Assembly: GCA_027618565.1 (NCBI GenBank)
Contig: JAQCEQ010000021.1
Coordinates: 1-50,863 of the forward strand
Length of the DNA: 50,863 nt
Reading direction: 5' to 3'
Source: Planctomycetota bacterium
Lineage (GTDB): Bacteria; Planctomycetota; Phycisphaerae; Phycisphaerales; SM1A02
Position numbers and translations under genes: made by a program
Part shown: piece by piece, positions 8,086 through 16,664 of the stretch
Position numbering within the stretch: the stretch's first letter is position 1
How the letters are laid out: the number at the start of each line of letters is the position of its first letter
Notes under the pieces: generated by a model
The model's input: only the letters and a program-made list of their open reading frames with translations
Told to the model about the DNA's origin: nothing
The model's database searches: none

Positions 8086-8787
8086 TCAGCCCTTCGCCTG
8101 AATGCGTGCCTTTGGCTTCCAGAGCCGTGTCGCGGCCCTGATGATGAGGTCTCCGTTGGTCGCGCCGGGGACCGCCCCCTTGACAACCAACATGTTCTTG
8201 GTGAGGTCGATGCTGACGATGTCCAGGCTCCGCATGGTGACGCGCTCGTCACCCATGTGGCCGGCCATCTTCTTGCCCTTCTTGATCTTGGCGCCGTGGC
8301 CTCGGTCCGTGCCGTGCGAGCCGATGGAGCCGGGGGCGCGATGCTTTCGCTCGGTGCCGTGGGAGGCGGTGAAGCCCTTGAACCCGTGGCGCACCATGCC
8401 GCCCTGGAATCCCTTGCCCTTCGAGGTGCCGATGACATCCACGAACTTCACCCCCTCGAGGATGCTCAGGTCGACGGTCTGGCCCAGCTCGAAGGCGCCG
8501 CTCTCGGCGTCGTTGTCGCAGCGCACTTCGCGATGGACGCGGTAGGTCTCGGTGCCGGCCTTCAGGTCATGGCCGATCACGGGCTGCGTGGAGTTGCGCG
8601 CCTTGAGCTCGTCAAAGGCCAACTGCACGGCCGCGTAGCCGTCGCTCTCCACCGTCTTCACCTGCGTCACGCGGCACGGGCCAGCCTGAATCACGGTGAC
8701 GGGGATGTTCTTCCCTTCCTCGGTGAACCAACGGGTCATGCCGATCTTCTTGCCGAGGATCGTCTGGCTCTTCTTGGTGGCTGGCAT
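8086..8787 (-). CDS. rplC: 50S ribosomal protein L3
   Basis: Assembly-initiating 23S rRNA-binding protein whose loop reaches the peptidyl-transferase centre. It starts MPATKKSQTILGKKIGMTRW; the ILGKKIGMT motif is universal in L3. The central loop GTSKGKGFQGGMVRHGFKGF and RAPGSIGSHGTDRGHGAKIKKGKKMAGHMG (split here across the loop) are conserved in type. VVKGAVPGATNGDLIIRAAT is the C-terminal signature. Length 233 is slightly above the bacterial norm. It lies second in the operon, after S10. Confidence 0.97.
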   Translation of the reverse strand: MPATKKSQTILGKKIGMTRWFTEEGKNIPVTVIQAGPCRVTQVKTVESDGYAAVQLAFDELKARNSTQPVIGHDLKAGTETYRVHREVRCDNDAESGAFELGQTVDLSILEGVKFVDVIGTSKGKGFQGGMVRHGFKGFTASHGTERKHRAPGSIGSHGTDRGHGAKIKKGKKMAGHMGDERVTMRSLDIVSIDLTKNMLVVKGAVPGATNGDLIIRAATRLWKPKARIQAKG

Positions 8788-8903
8788 CGGTGCTGTTTCT
8801 TGTGCCGTGCTGGCGCGTTGCGCGGGTGAAAGTCAGGGGTCGGTTGTGTTCGACGTGACCGGGACTGGGAATGCTCAGGTGAGCGGATACGAAAACGCCG
8901 GCA

Positions 8904-9218
<315 letters not shown>

Positions 9219-9357
9219 GGCGGATACGTGGGGAGGTCTTGCGAGAAAGGTCTTGGGGACGAATACTGTGGGTTCTGGCGCGAGAAATGAGCGTGCTGGA
9301 ACAATGACGACCCCCACCGCACACGCGGAAGCCGCCGTGCGAACAGGGGAATCGGGG

Positions 9358-9385
9358 AGGATACCGAAACCACCGTCACTGTCAA
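9358..9385 (-). promoter_or_regulatory. Probable sigma70-type promoter of the S10-spc operon
   Basis: On the minus strand a perfect TTGACA (-35, at 9385-9380) is followed after 16 bases by TATCCT (-10, at 9363-9358). Transcription would begin near 9350, leaving a leader of about 130 bases before rpsJ. This is the best -35/-10 pair in the 232-base divergent gap. The -10 matches the consensus at four of six positions. Confidence 0.6.
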
Positions 9386-9450
9386 GGCAGCGTCACACAG
9401 AGCGCCCCACCCGACCTACGATGGCACGCCCTCGATGAAGCACTGACCCC

Positions 9451-10944
9451 ATGAAGTACTTGCGAGACATGCACTTGGCGATCCGATACCGCGGTCGCTT
9501 GATCCTCGCCGCGTGGATCATGGTCATGCCCCCCATTGTGGATTCTTGGTGCGGTGGGGCTCAGGAGTCGGCGCCACAGGTCCCAGATGCCGATCAGAGC
9601 AAGGTTGATGGTGTGTTATCGGACGATCTTACGTCGCCGAGTGCCCTCCGAACCAGGATCGAGTCGCTCGGCTTCGACATCGACCTCCCGGCGGGCACCC
9701 GCTTGATCCGGGATGCCGTGGTCAACCGGCCGGGGTTCACCATCTTGGACGAGGGCACTCCGCCCCGATTCAGCATCCGCATTGACCCGATGGCCGTGGA
9801 TCGCTTGATCTCGACTCCGATGGAGCAGGTCGACCAACATGTGAGTCTCGCCGCAGGGGCCGACGGCGCGTGGACTGTCATTCGTCGCGATCCGCTGACC
9901 GTCGATGGGGTGGATGCCGCCGTCCTCTGGACGACTCGGACGCTCAAGGACGGCACCGTCGGCGTCATGGGGTGGGGCGTGGTTCAGTTTGGCCCAAGTT
10001 CGTTCGTGGTCTTCACCGCCACGACGATCGGTGCGCAGATGCCCGCGACGGAACGGGCGCTGGATGGCCTCTTGAAGTCGTTCCGTTTTGTCGATGCCAA
10101 GGAACTTCGAGAGACCAGCGGTCGTCGCCTGGTCGCTGGAGAGCGGTTGCTGGTCATGATTGCCTCCCAGCACCGGCTGGAATCGGTGGCCGACCATCGC
10201 GTCCATTGGTACCGGCTCTGGACGCTTGACCGAAATGGGAAGCAGGGTGAGATCGGCTACCTCCGGACGGAATCGATGGTCGCGCCGAGAAGTGCCGTGG
10301 GGATCAGCGCTTCGGGTGATCGCGCCGGGACGCGGACGGGCTTGCTGGTCCATCTGCAGAGCCGGACGCTGCTGTCTCCCGATGGGAAGGCCGTGTCTGA
10401 CACCGACGCAAAGTACTGGGTCGCACTCGATCGAAGCGAGGAACTTTGGAGCATCGTGGTGACCGACCGAGCTGGGGGCAAGCTGAAGTCCTGGGGACAG
10501 TCCGGCGTGCGGCCGCGAGTGACCTCCGGGGAACCGTTCCCAAGCCTGGTGGTCTCGGACTCCGACTCGCGAACGACGGCGGGAGATTCTCACCAGTGGA
10601 CCCCGCCGGTGGAGCGGTACCTCACACAGGCGGAGTCGCTCCAGCTTGGGCGTGTGCTGATGGCGATGGAATCGGCCGATGGCGACGCGACCTGGTTCTG
10701 TTTTGACCCGCGATTGAAGGCCGTCCCACTTCGACGCGACTCTTGGACGAAATCTGCCGCTGGCTGGGAAGTCCGAACACAGGCGTTCATCGACGCACCG
10801 CCAACGGTGAGCCGCTACGGTCCAGACGGGCACCTGCTGCGGCGTGAAGAGCCCGGCGGCGTGGTGACTGAGGCGACGACGCTGGAGGCGCTGGTGGCGC
10901 GCTGGCGATCGCTTGGTTTGCCTACCGGCGGGACCACACCATGA
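9451..10944 (+). CDS. Predicted exported protein of unknown function
   Basis: A 497-residue protein I do not recognise. The N-terminus has a basic stretch followed by a hydrophobic run (RLILAAWIMVMPPIV, about residues 17-31), consistent with a signal peptide or anchor. The remainder is soluble in character, rich in beta-prone Val/Thr/Trp, with no visible catalytic motif. The region around residues 150-200 (WTTRTLKDGTVGVMGWGVVQ) reads like a beta-sandwich or lipoprotein-type fold. No Shine-Dalgarno is obvious before the ATG. Its stop overlaps the next start as ATGA, so it is co-translated with the glycosyltransferase, which hints at an envelope role. Confidence 0.85.
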   Translation: MKYLRDMHLAIRYRGRLILAAWIMVMPPIVDSWCGGAQESAPQVPDADQSKVDGVLSDDLTSPSALRTRIESLGFDIDLPAGTRLIRDAVVNRPGFTILDEGTPPRFSIRIDPMAVDRLISTPMEQVDQHVSLAAGADGAWTVIRRDPLTVDGVDAAVLWTTRTLKDGTVGVMGWGVVQFGPSSFVVFTATTIGAQMPATERALDGLLKSFRFVDAKELRETSGRRLVAGERLLVMIASQHRLESVADHRVHWYRLWTLDRNGKQGEIGYLRTESMVAPRSAVGISASGDRAGTRTGLLVHLQSRTLLSPDGKAVSDTDAKYWVALDRSEELWSIVVTDRAGGKLKSWGQSGVRPRVTSGEPFPSLVVSDSDSRTTAGDSHQWTPPVERYLTQAESLQLGRVLMAMESADGDATWFCFDPRLKAVPLRRDSWTKSAAGWEVRTQAFIDAPPTVSRYGPDGHLLRREEPGGVVTEATTLEALVARWRSLGLPTGGTTP

Positions 10945-11723
10945 TTCTCCTCGCCATCCCCGTCTACAACGAGGCCGGGACCATCGCTCTGGTCATCCAC
11001 GCCGTGAGGGCGGCGGGGATGGAGCCGACGCTCTTTGACGATGGTTCGACCGACGGATCGAGGGGGGTCGCCACGGCTGCCGGGGCCACGGTGGTCCACG
11101 CACCTCGCAATCGCGGATACGGGGCGACGATGAAGTCGATCCTCCAGCATGCGCAGTCACACGGCGCAACCTGGGTCATCACGATGGACTGCGATGAGCA
11201 GCATGAGCCGGCGTCGCTCGCGGCGTTCCTGGAGGCCATTCGTCGCGACGATGCTGATGTCATCAGCGGGACGCGATACCTGTCAGCGTCGCTCCATGAC
11301 GACCTCCCTCCCGCCGATCGCCGGCACATCAACGCCGTGATGACGGCCGAGATCAATGCGGCGCTGGGCCTCTGCATCTCGGATGCCTTCTGCGGGTTCA
11401 AGGCGTACCGGGTGGCGGCGTGCGCTCCGTTGCGCCTCTCCTGCACCGGCTACGAGTTCCCGATGGAGTTCTGGGTCCGCGCCGCACGCGCAAGGCTCCG
11501 GATCACGGAACTCCCGATTCGCCGCATCTACACCGACGCGGTTCGCACCTTTGGCCAGGGGCTGGACGACCCCGACTCGCGCTTGGCCCACTACCGCCAG
11601 ACGATGCAACGCGCCATGTCGGAGCCGTGCGTGCCCACGGGCGAGCCTCGCCCGCATCGCCATGCGGCGGCGCGCGCCTGCGGCCGGCATCCCACCCTTC
11701 CATGCTCGAAATCGTCGGACTAG
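10941..11723 (+). CDS. Family 2 glycosyltransferase, DPM1-like
   Basis: Inverting GT-A glycosyltransferase that probably moves a sugar from a nucleotide donor to a polyprenyl phosphate or similar acceptor. It starts MILLAIPVYNEAGTIALVI (nucleotide-binding edge). It then has DDGSTDGS, NRGYGATMKSIL and MDCDEQHEP (the DxD-type metal site region), followed by SGTRY and a conserved CGFKAYR segment. The length of 260 residues with no membrane helices resembles the soluble dolichol-phosphate-mannose synthase group; donor and acceptor cannot be told. It overlaps its upstream neighbour by four bases and the next gene by 22. The last 35 residues are low-complexity and overlap the next reading frame. 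Confidence 0.88.
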   Translation: MILLAIPVYNEAGTIALVIHAVRAAGMEPTLFDDGSTDGSRGVATAAGATVVHAPRNRGYGATMKSILQHAQSHGATWVITMDCDEQHEPASLAAFLEAIRRDDADVISGTRYLSASLHDDLPPADRRHINAVMTAEINAALGLCISDAFCGFKAYRVAACAPLRLSCTGYEFPMEFWVRAARARLRITELPIRRIYTDAVRTFGQGLDDPDSRLAHYRQTMQRAMSEPCVPTGEPRPHRHAAARACGRHPTLPCSKSSD

Positions 11724-13081
11724 GTGTGCTCGCCGACCGCTCGGTTGGGCCACGCGCGTGCGCCGCGCTGCCTAGCGATGTTGTCGGGTGCGTGCGCGAG
11801 ACGCGCCAGCTGCTGGGGATTCCAGAGGCGAGCGCGTCCAGCGGCCACCAGCCGGGATTCTGGCATTGCGGCATCCTGGCCAAGCACCTCATCGCCGTGG
11901 CCGTAGCCGAGCGATGGCGCGGAAACGGATTCGGCAGGGCGCAGGCCATTCACTTCGTCGCCGACCACGACGCCAATGATGGCGGGCTCCTGGAGTGGCC
12001 GGAGCGGACCCCGCGCGGATGGGAAGCCCGCCGCGAACGAGTGCTCGCTGCGGATCCTGGGATTCCCTGGGCCACTCGCGAGTGGGGAGCGGCACGATCC
12101 CTGGAACCAAGCGCCCCCGGCCTGGAGTGGGGCACGGATCGCGGCGCCGTCCTCAACGAATCGATCTCCTCAGCTTCCGGCTCGCCAGCCCAGCGCGTTG
12201 CCGTGGCGAATCTCCGGGTGCTCGCGACGATCACCGGCGCGCCAGCGCTGGCGTCAGCGCGCGTGATCCCGATGTCGGCCTTGATGGACGCTCCGCTGGG
12301 TCAATGGCTGGCGGCCTCGCTGGTCCGCGACCCCGCACGCACCGTGCATCTCTGGAACGAGGCCGTGTCCCGGGCTCCGCGCGCCGCGCGAGCGCTTCCA
12401 GAGGATGGCTCGGCGCTCCCGCTCTGGTGCTGCGGCCCGCAGGCGCCGCGGCGGCGCGCCTCGGTGGATGAGGTGCGAGCGTGGCTGGCGGGAGATCGAT
12501 CGCTCCGCGTGCTTCCCTCGGCTCTGGTGGCCTCCTCGCTGACGCGCCTCGTCTCGGGGCTCTGGATCCACGGGACAGGCGGTCGTCACTACGAGGGCGC
12601 CGGGAATGCGTTCTGGGAGTCGATGCACGGCTGGCCGTTGCCTCACTTCGCAGTGGCCACGGCGACGGTGCGCCTGCCGATCGGCTCGGGGTGTCAGATG
12701 CGCGACCGTCCCGCGGGGGACCGGCACGCCGCGCATGCCGTGTCGCAGCTGGCTCGGAACCCAGAGTTGCTGCTGGGAACCTCGACCCGGAGCAAGCGAC
12801 TCCGGGCTGCGGAGGCCGTGCGCGCCGCCCCCCGCAACAGCGCGGAGCGCCGCCGGCGGTACGAAGTGCTGCGTGGAATCGTGCGCGGCCACTCGGTGGA
12901 CGCTTCGGACTTGCTTCGATCCGCGATTGATCGTGCTGAGGCAGGCGCGAAGGAGTCCGGCGAGATGGCTCGATCGGATGCCGTGGCCGGCTCCCGCGAA
13001 TGGGCTGCGTGGATCCACCCCGTCGATTCACTCCGTGCACTCACCGCCCAGGCCGACGACGCGGTGCGCGCGGCCCGATGA
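11702..13081 (+). CDS. BshC-like protein, divergent
   Basis: A 459-residue protein that I match only by motif pattern. SGHQPGFWHCGILAKHLIAV (about residues 47-66) parallels the GGQQAGLLTGPLYTIHK stretch of BshC, the putative cysteine-adding enzyme of bacillithiol synthesis. IHFVADHDAND (about 83-93) parallels the WVAGEDHD motif. GTGGRHYEGAGNAFWESMHG with PLPHF after it (about 291-315) parallels the BshC GGPGE...F..MG.PMPP block. The order of all three is kept, but the protein is shorter than the roughly 540-residue BshC and seems to lack the long coiled-coil end. The ATG at 11702 overlaps the glycosyltransferase; a GTG at 11723 is an alternative. No bshA or bshB is nearby, so its substrate is open. 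Confidence 0.7.
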   Translation: MLEIVGLGVLADRSVGPRACAALPSDVVGCVRETRQLLGIPEASASSGHQPGFWHCGILAKHLIAVAVAERWRGNGFGRAQAIHFVADHDANDGGLLEWPERTPRGWEARRERVLAADPGIPWATREWGAARSLEPSAPGLEWGTDRGAVLNESISSASGSPAQRVAVANLRVLATITGAPALASARVIPMSALMDAPLGQWLAASLVRDPARTVHLWNEAVSRAPRAARALPEDGSALPLWCCGPQAPRRRASVDEVRAWLAGDRSLRVLPSALVASSLTRLVSGLWIHGTGGRHYEGAGNAFWESMHGWPLPHFAVATATVRLPIGSGCQMRDRPAGDRHAAHAVSQLARNPELLLGTSTRSKRLRAAEAVRAAPRNSAERRRRYEVLRGIVRGHSVDASDLLRSAIDRAEAGAKESGEMARSDAVAGSREWAAWIHPVDSLRALTAQADDAVRAAR

Positions 13082-13097
13082 GCCGAGGCTCTCGCGA

Positions 13098-14090
13098 TCA
13101 CGGCTCCGACTGGAGCGGGTCCGGGCGGTAGAGCTTGGTCCCAAGCGCCCAGACCTTCTCCGTGAAGGCCGGTGCACCAGGACCCATGCGATCTCGCTCG
13201 ACAGCCGCAAGAACGATGCCCATCTTGGCATCGAGGTTGTCCAGGAGCGCGACGAACATCGCCTCGGGTGTCGCCGGCTGTTTGGCAGCGCCAAACTCCA
13301 GTCGCTCGTGATGACTGAGGATGATGTGCTGGAGGCAACGCACGGCACTGGGTGAGAGCCGCGGGCCCGCCTTCGCCGCCACGGCCGCCTTCACCTGAAG
13401 ATTGATCGCGCCGCGCACGATGTGCCCGATGAGGTTGCCATCTTCCGTGTAATCAAATCCGCGGGCCCAAGTGAGTTCCTGGGTTTTCCCCATGTCGTGG
13501 AGGAAGAGCCCCATGAGCACCAGGTCGCGATTGACCTGCGGGTACAGGGGCAGCAGGCGCTCGGCACCCTCAAGGAGGTTCAGAGTGTGCTCCAGCAGGC
13601 CGCCAATGAACGCGTGGTGGACATTCATCGCCGCCGGCGCCGTGCGAAATTCATCCATCAGCGGAGCATCACCGAGATAGGCGTCCGCCAGCGCCCGCAT
13701 CCCGGGGTGCTCCAGCGTTCCCAGGATCGACTTGACACGGTTGAACATCCCGTCGATGTCGCGCGAGGTGACGGGCAGGAGGTGTTGAAGGTCAGACGCC
13801 TCGACTTCCACGGACTGGATCGTGTCCACCAAGATCTGGATGGAACCGTTGTAGTCCTCGGTTCGTCCGGTCACCCACACGAAGCCGGTCGCCGCGACTT
13901 GCCCGATGCGCGATTCATCAAAGGACCACTGCCGGATCGGCACTTCGCCGCTGGCGTCCTTGAGCAATCCCTTCAGGTACGACTTGCCCTGGCGGGTGGA
14001 ACCCACCTGCGGGTTTACGATGGCGTAGACGCCATCCAGCGCGACATTCGCGGGAAGGGTCCGGAGTTTCTGGTGAGGTCGATCGGACAT
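13098..14090 (-). CDS. HD-domain 3'-5' exoribonuclease, YhaM-like
   Basis: Predicted single-strand RNA/DNA exonuclease of the YhaM/CBF1 family. The N-terminal 120 residues look like an OB fold (DGVYAIVNPQVGSTRQGKSY, then IRQWSFDESRIGQV). The C-terminal half is an HD phosphohydrolase domain. Its metal-binding residues are seen as HHAFIGGLLEHTLNLLEGAE, then LVLMGLFLHDMGKTQEL, then HIILSHHERLEFG. The start at 14090 (MSDRPHQKLR) was chosen because the frame upstream is Arg-rich junk. The 330 residues match the family. It ends tail-to-tail with the BshC-like gene. Confidence 0.88.
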   Translation of the reverse strand: MSDRPHQKLRTLPANVALDGVYAIVNPQVGSTRQGKSYLKGLLKDASGEVPIRQWSFDESRIGQVAATGFVWVTGRTEDYNGSIQILVDTIQSVEVEASDLQHLLPVTSRDIDGMFNRVKSILGTLEHPGMRALADAYLGDAPLMDEFRTAPAAMNVHHAFIGGLLEHTLNLLEGAERLLPLYPQVNRDLVLMGLFLHDMGKTQELTWARGFDYTEDGNLIGHIVRGAINLQVKAAVAAKAGPRLSPSAVRCLQHIILSHHERLEFGAAKQPATPEAMFVALLDNLDAKMGIVLAAVERDRMGPGAPAFTEKVWALGTKLYRPDPLQSEP

Positions 14091-14119
14091 GGGGTGGAGA
14101 GAGTACCCGCGGAATCGCA

Positions 14120-15097
14120 CTACTCTGGAAATGGGGCGGAAGAGGCAGCGCACCATCCGTGCCGGCGGACGGACTCCAGCGCGGCAGGAATCGCGTCCAC
14201 CAGGTCGCGGGCGAGCATGCCTGCGGGACCCTGGCGCCGTGTCCATCGGCGCGCGGCCAAGCCATGAAGCGCCACTCCGATGCGCGCGCAGTCGACCAGC
14301 GTGAGCCCCGATGCGGCGTGGAACTGCGCCACGCAGGACGCGATGACCCCGGTCAGCACGTCGCCGCTCCCGCCGGTCGCCAGCGCGGCCGTTCCGGCGT
14401 GCAGTTGCCAGGGCTGGATCGCGTCAGCGACGGTGGTGAGCGAACCCTTGAGGACCACGACACAGCCGAGCCGTGCCGCCAGGCGAGTGGCGGCCTGCGC
14501 GAGCTCCTGCGGTCCTGCGTCTGAGCTCAGCGCGGGCAATCCCAGCGCGCCGCACAGTCGAGCGAACTCTCCCGGGTGCGGCGTCAGGATCGCTGGTGCC
14601 TTGAAGTCGTGGGCAAACTCGCGCGTGCGCGACAGGCCGTTGAGCGCGTCGGCATCCACGACCAACGGCACGGGTGCGTTGGCGATGAGCCGGAGCACCA
14701 GCTGCGCCGCTTGATCGCTGGTGCCCAGCGCGGGACCGACGGCACAGCACTGCACGCGGGGCAGTCGCGCATCGATCGCCTCGGCTGCGGCGCTTGGCCG
14801 GATGGTGTCCGTCTCGTCCACGGGGAGCGCGATGCCGGTGGCCTCGGGCACCACCTCCAGCGCACTCGCGAGGATGGGCCGCGGAAGCGCCAGCCAGGCC
14901 AGCCCGCATCCCGTTCGCAGCGCGGCCAGTGCCGTAAGGGCGGGGCCGCCCAGCATGACCTCGCCACCATCGCAGTGCCCACCGACCACCATGACGGTGC
15001 CAAAGGTTCCCTTGTGGCCATCGGGCTGTCGCGGCGGGATCGCTGGAAGAGTTGCGAGCGCGGGATTGAGTCCCGCACCGTCGCCCTCACCGGACAT
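14120..15097 (-). CDS. nnrD: ADP/ATP-dependent NAD(P)H-hydrate dehydratase
   Basis: Repairs hydrated NADH and NADPH using a nucleotide triphosphate or ADP (ribokinase-like fold). KGTFGTVMVVGGHCDGGEVM near residue 30 is the YjeF C-terminal signature. VDADALNGL, LTPHPGEFARL, VVLKGSLTTV and GTAALATGGSGDVLTGVIAS follow, with the catalytic Asp in GGSGD. The 325-residue protein carries only the dehydratase domain, so the NnrE epimerase is not fused. The start overlaps the end of the upstream transglutaminase-like gene by 11 bases, indicating a shared transcript. Confidence 0.92.
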   Translation of the reverse strand: MSGEGDGAGLNPALATLPAIPPRQPDGHKGTFGTVMVVGGHCDGGEVMLGGPALTALAALRTGCGLAWLALPRPILASALEVVPEATGIALPVDETDTIRPSAAAEAIDARLPRVQCCAVGPALGTSDQAAQLVLRLIANAPVPLVVDADALNGLSRTREFAHDFKAPAILTPHPGEFARLCGALGLPALSSDAGPQELAQAATRLAARLGCVVVLKGSLTTVADAIQPWQLHAGTAALATGGSGDVLTGVIASCVAQFHAASGLTLVDCARIGVALHGLAARRWTRRQGPAGMLARDLVDAIPAALESVRRHGWCAASSAPFPE

Positions 15098-16613
15098 CCA
15101 CCACCTCGATCTTGAGGCTGCCGATTATCGCGGTCAGCTCGACGATCGCGGGATCCATCACGCCACCCGAGAGTGGCGTCACAGAACAGAGGATGTGTCC
15201 GGGGTGGAAGGCTCGGTCGGGAAGCGTGGCGTCCAGGTCCACCCACCGGCCATCGATCCACGCCTGTGTCCACATGTGCCACGCGAAGACATCGCGCTGG
15301 CCAGCGAAGGACTCCGCGGACACCACGCCGCACGCCACTCGAGACGGGATGCCGTCGGCACGAAGCATGGCGGCCAGGAGCACGGCGTGCTCCGTGCAGT
15401 CTCCCGCGCGGGACACGATGGCGTCGGAGGCGCTCGCAAGTGCCGATGCAAGGTCCTTGCGGCGCAAGATGGCGTACACCGACCGCCTCAGCAACTCCGC
15501 GCGGTGCGCGGTGTTGTCCGGGGGAGCTCCCTCGAGGGTCTTCGTCGTCGCTCGGCGAACTCGCTCGTCGTCGCAGTCGATGAGGGCCGTGGACTCAAGG
15601 CATGCGGCTCGAGCTTCTTCGGTGAGCGTGGGAACGGGCTGGAGATCCTTCGCGAGTGGCGCCGTGGCGCGCACGTTGATGCGCCACGTAGAGCCATCGT
15701 TGGCCACGACCTGCTGGTGCGATGAGCCCGGAACTGCCTTGGAGACGAGGTAGGTGGCCTCTGACGATTGCGCGATCGCGCGCGCACTGGACCCCACGAT
15801 CGGCGTCAGGCTTCGCAGGAGGAGGTCCGGCGCAGTCGAAGAGGAGACTTGGCGAAGGACGGATTCCTTGGTGGATCGCGTCATGATGATCTCGCCAATC
15901 TCCATCGGGAGCTTGGACTGGACCAGCGTTCCATCGGGACCGAAGGCCTCGCTGAGGGCGAATGAATTGAGGTCGCTGGTTGTGGTCCACCACGTGACCG
16001 GGACCGCCGCACCGCTGAGGACGATTTCCCCGGCTGCCACGCGTTTGCTGGTGAGCGTGGCCACCCTCAGCCCGGCTTCAAAGTCCAGGGTCTTCACAGT
16101 GATTGACTCAGCACCCGCAGCTCGCTGCGATTCCGCAGTCATCTGCGCGGCACCGGGCGGAAGCCACTCTCCCAAAGGGACCGCGCTCTCGCGCTGGCCC
16201 TTGCGCCGGACGGCATCGACCCGTTCCAACACTTTGTCGCCGGCAAAGGTCCAGGTGGTCACCATGGGCGTTCCGCCCAATTCTGCCTCCATGTGTGCAG
16301 AGACCATGAGCGCTGAGCTGGCGTGCTGTTCGCCGGCAAACCGCTCACGCGAGGTCTGCTTCGTCCGGACGGTGACCGTCTCTCCAGCCCGCCCCATACG
16401 CATCAACACCTCCTGACCGATCTCCAAGAGCGCCGGCTGGTCACCGTGCGGTGCGATCTCCGACTGCCACGCATGCATGAACCCGCACGGCTGCCCGGCC
16501 AGCGTCACCAGGTACCAGTCGTCGCTCGGGCCGCTGGCTATGGCCTGAAGCGCGAGCGCCAGGACGGCAGCCGTGGCACACACGAACAGTCTCAGCGAAC
16601 GAGGTGACCGCAT
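15087..16613 (-). CDS. Exported transglutaminase-like cysteine protein
   Basis: A 508-residue protein with an N-terminal signal peptide (RLFVCATAAVLALALQAIAS). The C-terminal third is a transglutaminase-like fold with an intact triad: Cys in RAGDCTEHAVLLAAML, His in FAWHMWTQAWIDG and Asp in WVDLDATLPD. The central portion is beta-rich (VRTKQTSRERFAGEQ and similar). Such domains in bacteria are usually proteases or peptide-modifying enzymes, not crosslinkers; the substrate cannot be judged. It probably acts in the periplasm or outside. It overlaps nnrD and lies about 50 bases downstream of lysS. Confidence 0.85.
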   Translation of the reverse strand: MRSPRSLRLFVCATAAVLALALQAIASGPSDDWYLVTLAGQPCGFMHAWQSEIAPHGDQPALLEIGQEVLMRMGRAGETVTVRTKQTSRERFAGEQHASSALMVSAHMEAELGGTPMVTTWTFAGDKVLERVDAVRRKGQRESAVPLGEWLPPGAAQMTAESQRAAGAESITVKTLDFEAGLRVATLTSKRVAAGEIVLSGAAVPVTWWTTTSDLNSFALSEAFGPDGTLVQSKLPMEIGEIIMTRSTKESVLRQVSSSTAPDLLLRSLTPIVGSSARAIAQSSEATYLVSKAVPGSSHQQVVANDGSTWRINVRATAPLAKDLQPVPTLTEEARAACLESTALIDCDDERVRRATTKTLEGAPPDNTAHRAELLRRSVYAILRRKDLASALASASDAIVSRAGDCTEHAVLLAAMLRADGIPSRVACGVVSAESFAGQRDVFAWHMWTQAWIDGRWVDLDATLPDRAFHPGHILCSVTPLSGGVMDPAIVELTAIIGSLKIEVVDVR

Positions 16614-16664
16614 GGCGCCATCGTAGGTTGAATCGTGCCGACCACCCTGCTCTGGGAGCGCGCT

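Noticed and set aside
10941-11723. The glycosyltransferase as BshA
   Set aside because: BshA is a GT4 (GT-B fold) enzyme. This protein has GT2 (GT-A) motifs, so it cannot be assigned to bacillithiol synthesis even though a BshC-like gene follows.
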